64,000 bases of DNA from an uncultured Bacteroidales bacterium (GTDB taxonomy: Bacteria > Bacteroidota > Bacteroidia > Bacteroidales > Paludibacteraceae). Made by a program: the position numbers and the translations under genes. Shown one piece after another: positions 60,765 through 64,000 of this stretch. The notes beneath the pieces were generated by a model. The model saw only the letters and a list, made by a program, of their open reading frames with translations, did not search any database and was not told the origin of the DNA. Positions within the stretch are counted from its first letter, which is position 1. Each line of letters opens with the position of its first letter. The DNA is taken from NCBI GenBank assembly GCA_900316995.1, contig ONEZ01000015.1, positions 1-64,000 of the forward strand, written 5' to 3'.

Positions 60765-62234
60765 TCTCATATCACCAGATGCAAGGAACTCTGTGTGCAT
60801 TGCAAAGCAGTTCTGCAAGTTATGAGGGGTCTGACCCTTGACTGCTGTTGCAAGATACTCCTTAAGCATCGGCTTGTAAATTGGGTCAACGCAGTTCTCA
60901 ATGATGAGCTGTGCTCTCTGACGTGGTGATTTGCCACGGAGGTCAGCGATACCGTACTCAGTGATAAGAACCTTTACAGAGTGCTCGCTCTGGTCAAGGT
61001 GTGACACCATAGGCACTATAGAGCTAATCTTGCCATCCTTAGCGGTAGCAGGGGTGGTGAAGATTGAAATGTAGGCGTTGCGGGTAAAGTCACAGCTGCC
61101 GCCTATACCGTTCATCATCTTTGTACCTGTTACGTGGGTTGAGTTAATGTTACCGTAGATGTCAGCCTCAAGAGCGGTGTTAATGGTTATAAGACCCATG
61201 CGGCGTACAAGCCCAGGGTTGTTTGAAATCTCCTGCGGACGCAGAATAATCTTATCGTGGAAGAACTTCATGTTATCATAAACCTCTTGCAGCACAGGGT
61301 CTGTAACTGTCATGGAGCAACCGCTTGCAAAGTCAATGCGGCCCTTCTTCATAAGGTCAATAACAGCATCTTGTATAACCTCAGTGTACATTTTGAATGT
61401 AGGAATGTGAGGGTTGTTACCAAGCTCCTCCATAACAGCGTTAGCTATATTACCCACGCCAGATTGAATTGGAAGGAATGATGACGGAATACGTCCGGCC
61501 TTCATTTCAGCTGTAAGGAAGTCTGAAACGTGCTTGCCAATACGGCTTGTAATCTCATCTGGAGCGGTGAATCCGCCAACCTCATCCTTACGGTTTGTCT
61601 CAACCACTGCTACAATCTTCTTAGGGTCAACCTTCAGAATAGGGCTGCCTGCGCGGTCTGCTGGTGTGTAGATTGGTATCTCACGGCGCATAGGAGGGTC
61701 AGCAGGCTCATAGATATCATGCATTCCACGCAGCTCTTTAGAGTGGCGGGCGTTAAGTTCAATGATAATCTTATCAGCCATACGTGCTATTGTAGGGCAT
61801 ATACCCACACCCGATGTCAGGATAATCTCGCCATTGTCATTGATGTCGCAAGCCTCAATTATTGCAACTGTAGGCTTAGGAAGGAATCCGTAGCGAATCT
61901 CCTGGGCGAGCATGCTCAGGTGAGCATCGTTGTAGTCAACACCTTCAGGGTCATTCAGGTATGCACGCAAATCTTTGTTAGACTGGTACGGAGTTCTGAA
62001 AAGCATTGCCTTTGCCTTGGCAAGAGCGCCGTCACAGCTTGCACCCGTAGATGCGCCTGTGTAAACTCCAATCTTGAACTCCCTGCCCTCTGCATGCTCT
62101 TTTTCTGCAATGGCGGCAAGCGCAAGTGTAACCTCTTTAGGAGCACCAGCTGGTGTGAAACCACTCATTCCTACTACATCACCGTTTTTAATCAAAGAAG
62201 CAGCCTCTGCTGCTGTCATAAATTTGTAGCTCAT
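60744..62234 (-). CDS. Acetyl-CoA hydrolase/succinate CoA-transferase family protein
   Basis: 496 residues. A family I CoA-transferase of the Cat1/SCACT type: N-terminal GDVVGMSGFTPAGAPKEV, CoA-site GVGNIANAVMEEL and the catalytic Glu285 in MYTEVIQD. MNGIGGSCDFTRNA and SKVLITEYGIADLRGKSPRQRA are typical. The likely reaction is CoA transfer between acetate and succinate, or acetyl-CoA hydrolysis, in fermentation; which one is not clear from sequence. It follows cdaA after 20 bases and may share its transcript. Its last codons (NTVFSK) form the right arm of a perfect palindrome. Confidence 0.92.
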   Translation of the reverse strand: MSYKFMTAAEAASLIKNGDVVGMSGFTPAGAPKEVTLALAAIAEKEHAEGREFKIGVYTGASTGASCDGALAKAKAMLFRTPYQSNKDLRAYLNDPEGVDYNDAHLSMLAQEIRYGFLPKPTVAIIEACDINDNGEIILTSGVGICPTIARMADKIIIELNARHSKELRGMHDIYEPADPPMRREIPIYTPADRAGSPILKVDPKKIVAVVETNRKDEVGGFTAPDEITSRIGKHVSDFLTAEMKAGRIPSSFLPIQSGVGNIANAVMEELGNNPHIPTFKMYTEVIQDAVIDLMKKGRIDFASGCSMTVTDPVLQEVYDNMKFFHDKIILRPQEISNNPGLVRRMGLITINTALEADIYGNINSTHVTGTKMMNGIGGSCDFTRNAYISIFTTPATAKDGKISSIVPMVSHLDQSEHSVKVLITEYGIADLRGKSPRQRAQLIIENCVDPIYKPMLKEYLATAVKGQTPHNLQNCFAMHTEFLASGDMRNTVFSK

Positions 62235-62254
62235 AATTTTATGTGTTTTAGATA

Positions 62255-63034
62255 TTACTTTTTAAACTTTAGAATCTCTCTTAGCTCGTCTATTGTGAGA
62301 TTGTGCTGAATTACGCTTTGCTGTGCCACAGAGATGCTGCCGGTCTCCTCTGACACCACAATGGCAAGAGCGTCAGTTTTCTCTGAAATGCCAAGCGCGG
62401 CGCGGTGCCTTAATCCAAACTGTTTGGGTATGTTAAGGTTGTGCGATACAGGTAGAATACAACCTGCCGCCACCATTCTGCCGTTAGCTATAATAAGAGC
62501 ACCGTCATGCAGCGGCGTGTTCTTAAAAAATATGTTTTTGATGAGGCGGGCGCTTATCTTGGCGCTTATGGTCTCACCTGTCTTGATGTAAGGGGTTAGG
62601 TCTGCATTGTTCTGCACCACTATAAGCAGACCTGTTTTTGTGGTGGAGCAGTTCTCAACGGCGTCAAGTATCTCCTCTATGTTACTGTCAGACTCCACGT
62701 GTGAGCTTGTAGGAAAGAATATTCTCTTAAGGCTCCCGAACAGACCGTGTGACGTTCGGCTGCCCATAGCGGTGAGGAATGATTTTATCTCATCTTGGAA
62801 CATTATAACCAGAATTATTGCACCCACGTTCATTATGGCGTCAAGGATAGAGCCTAACAGTTCCATACGCAGAATGAACTTCACTATGAACCATGTTACA
62901 ATAAAGCCTAAAACGGCAAAGAATATGTTCATAGCCTGCGTTCCCTTGAGCAGATTGTAAATCTGATACAAGATTATGGCAACCAGCAGGATGTCAATAA
63001 AATCCTTTATTCCGAATGTCAGTAATGAGAACAT
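62255..63034 (-). CDS. cdaA: Diadenylate cyclase CdaA
   Basis: 259 residues. Three N-terminal membrane helices (FIDILLVAIILYQIYNLL, IFFAVLGFIVTWFIVKFIL, ILDAIMNVGAIILVIMF) anchor a DisA_N cyclase domain. The catalytic motifs are HDGALII (DGA 177-179) and LRHRAALG (RHR 209-211). Makes the second messenger c-di-AMP from two ATP, linked in other bacteria to envelope and osmotic control. The start codon is one base downstream of the folP stop, an operon arrangement common in Bacteroidota. Confidence 0.95.
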   Translation of the reverse strand: MFSLLTFGIKDFIDILLVAIILYQIYNLLKGTQAMNIFFAVLGFIVTWFIVKFILRMELLGSILDAIMNVGAIILVIMFQDEIKSFLTAMGSRTSHGLFGSLKRIFFPTSSHVESDSNIEEILDAVENCSTTKTGLLIVVQNNADLTPYIKTGETISAKISARLIKNIFFKNTPLHDGALIIANGRMVAAGCILPVSHNLNIPKQFGLRHRAALGISEKTDALAIVVSEETGSISVAQQSVIQHNLTIDELREILKFKK

Positions 63035-63035
63035 T

Positions 63036-63821
63036 TTATTTAGTTGACAGTTGACAGTTGACAGTTGAGAGTTGGTAAATCTTTACGGCTTCAACTGCTT
63101 CTTTTACATCGTGCACTCTTAAAATATCCGCTCCTTTTGTGAGCAGTATGGTATTCGCCACCGATGTGCCGTTAAGCGCCTCGGCTGGTGTTATGCCAAG
63201 TGGCTGAAATATCATACGCTTTCTGGATATTCCGCACAGTATGGGAAGCCGCAGGCTTTTAAGCGCTTCAAACTCACGCACAAGCGCATAGTTCTGCTCC
63301 ACATCCTTGCCAAAACCAAATCCAGGGTCAATTATAATATCGTTCACACCTGCACGTGCAAGTGCGTCAATCTTTTCAGAAAACCAGTAGAGAGCCTTGT
63401 CCATGCCGCCCGGCTCTGGATAGGTGAGCACGTAAGCCTTGTTAAAATTGGCAGCCACTGAATAAATTTCATCGCATCCGCCGCTCACATCGTTGATGAT
63501 GTGCACCCCTAACTCCTTTACCGCCATCTCCGCCACAGCAGGGCGGAAAGTGTCAATGCTCAGTATCTTGCCGCTGTAACGTTCCTTTATGGTATTAGCC
63601 GCACTCCTAAGACGTTCAATCTCCTCGCTCTCAGAACATACTTCACCACCCGGACGGGTGCTGCACGCCCCAATGTCCACGATGTCCGCATCGGCCACGG
63701 CATCAAAGGCGTAACGGCTTGGCGCATGGAAACTGTCAGGTGTGAGGTTCAGTATGCCCATAACCAAAGGCGCATTGAACCAGCGTATATCCCCGTCAAT
63801 GTTTAGTGAGAACGAAATCAT
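63036..63821 (-). CDS. folP: Dihydropteroate synthase
   Basis: 261 residues from the ATG at 63821. It joins p-aminobenzoate to the pterin pyrophosphate in folate synthesis and is the sulfonamide target. Motifs: VMGILNLTPDSF (22-33), DIGACSTRPGG, ILSIDTFRP, INDVSGG, IIDPGFGFGKDVEQN, LCGISRKRM and the final VHDVKEAVEAVKIY. The upstream starts at 63878 and 63848 lie before the -7 element (63826-63833), so 63821 is preferred and the mRNA would be leaderless. The last 12 residues (YQLSTVNCQLSTK) come from TTGACAG-family repeat. Confidence 0.93.
   Translation of the reverse strand: MISFSLNIDGDIRWFNAPLVMGILNLTPDSFHAPSRYAFDAVADADIVDIGACSTRPGGEVCSESEEIERLRSAANTIKERYSGKILSIDTFRPAVAEMAVKELGVHIINDVSGGCDEIYSVAANFNKAYVLTYPEPGGMDKALYWFSEKIDALARAGVNDIIIDPGFGFGKDVEQNYALVREFEALKSLRLPILCGISRKRMIFQPLGITPAEALNGTSVANTILLTKGADILRVHDVKEAVEAVKIYQLSTVNCQLSTK
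63041..63074. repeat. TTGACAG heptamer repeat at the folP 3' end
   Basis: AGTTGACAGTTGACAGTTG, then ACAGTTGAGAG: in the folP sense CTCTCAACTGTCAACTG units that encode its C-terminal residues. Confidence 0.9.
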
Positions 63822-63825
63822 CTTG

Positions 63826-63833
63826 CAAAAATA
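63826..63833 (-). promoter_or_regulatory. -7 element of folP promoter
   Basis: TATTTTTG on the minus strand ending four bases before the ATG at 63821, the same spacing as at the transporter gene (19954-19966). Confidence 0.55.
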
Positions 63834-63949
63834 CAAAATCTTCCCCATATATTTTATTAAAAAGCTATTTATCCTCAACTTTGTGCGCTTTTTGACTGCG
63901 TATTGTAAAAAAAATGCTGTTCAATGCAATAAATATTCTTAAAAAGAGT

Positions 63950-63957
63950 TACCTTTG
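63950..63957 (+). promoter_or_regulatory. -7 element of a rightward transcript at the window end
   Basis: TACCTTTG, facing out of the window and divergent from folP. Confidence 0.55.
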
Positions 63958-63964
63958 TAACCAA

Positions 63965-64000
63965 ATGTGGAATAATGTCACGGAATTGAATAACCTTACA
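63965..64000 (+). CDS. Possible start of a rightward gene (cut by window edge)
   Basis: ATG seven bases after the -7 element, open for 12 codons to the window end (MWNNVTELNNLT). Too short to identify. Confidence 0.3.
   Translation, partial: MWNNVTELNNLT

Noticed and set aside
61530-62309. 259-codon plus-strand frame
   Set aside because: Antisense to the CoA-transferase gene, Cys/Asn-rich with no domain or start signal; a shadow frame.

Overview
The window looks like a chromosomal segment of a Bacteroidales-type Bacteroidota bacterium. The evidence is sequence-internal. Promoters have the TTTG-N19-TAnnTTTG form typical of that phylum, Shine-Dalgarno sequences are mostly absent, and several large secreted proteins carry type IX secretion system (T9SS) tails. 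Two PorP/SprF proteins each follow a protein with a gliding-motility-type C-terminal domain, and there is a PorW/SprE-like lipoprotein. No SusC/SusD pair, rRNA operon, insertion sequence or CRISPR array was seen. The species cannot be named from this sequence.

Layout. Bases 1-6900 hold three tandem leftward paralogous secreted GH13 alpha-amylases (the first cut by the window edge), then malate dehydrogenase. From 8097 rightward come the PorW/SprE-like protein, an AT-rich accessory patch (AAA ATPase, a 45-codon orphan ORF, a duplicated leader sequence), two secreted proteins (one a 1788-residue beta-helix T9SS substrate) and a small Cys-rich protein with a PIEGG-type membrane tail. Then come a YidE/AspT-type transporter, an EF-G paralogue, cysS and tRNA-Glu. 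Bases 26195-34684 hold a GH13 lipoprotein (leftward), nadB, a four-helix-bundle protein coupled to a UshA-type 5'-nucleotidase, mutS and an SDR dehydrogenase. Two T9SS type-B substrate plus PorP/SprF pairs lie at 34864-40134 and 52395-57898. Between them are dusB, a toxin-antitoxin-like pair (winged-helix protein plus an AbiEii-like nucleotidyltransferase fused to a metallophosphoesterase), a U32 peptidase-family protein, an AsmA-like protein, polA and a PspC protein. The right end carries a FISUMP lipoprotein, a HerA-like ATPase, and a leftward folP-cdaA-CoA-transferase run.

How the genes work together. The amylases would be exported through the Sec system and then T9SS, giving extracellular starch degradation without a visible Sus system; the GH13 lipoprotein would act on oligosaccharides at the cell envelope. 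PorW/SprE and PorP/SprF belong to the secretion/attachment machinery. The rest is largely housekeeping: TCA cycle, NAD and folate synthesis, DNA repair and replication, tRNA charging and modification, c-di-AMP synthesis.

The most unusual aspects are (i) the three-gene leftward unit 43199-40248 with its own strong promoter and a 19-bp operator-like inverted repeat, encoding a winged-helix protein, a nucleotidyltransferase-phosphoesterase fusion and DusB; (ii) several families of short repeats (TTGACAG heptamers, CGTCATnCTGAG palindromes, small perfect hairpins) that have entered the ends or middle of genes, including polA, folP, the 5'-nucleotidase, the U32 gene, porP and the CoA-transferase gene; and (iii) a PolA whose proofreading motifs appear to be lost next to such a repeat insertion.
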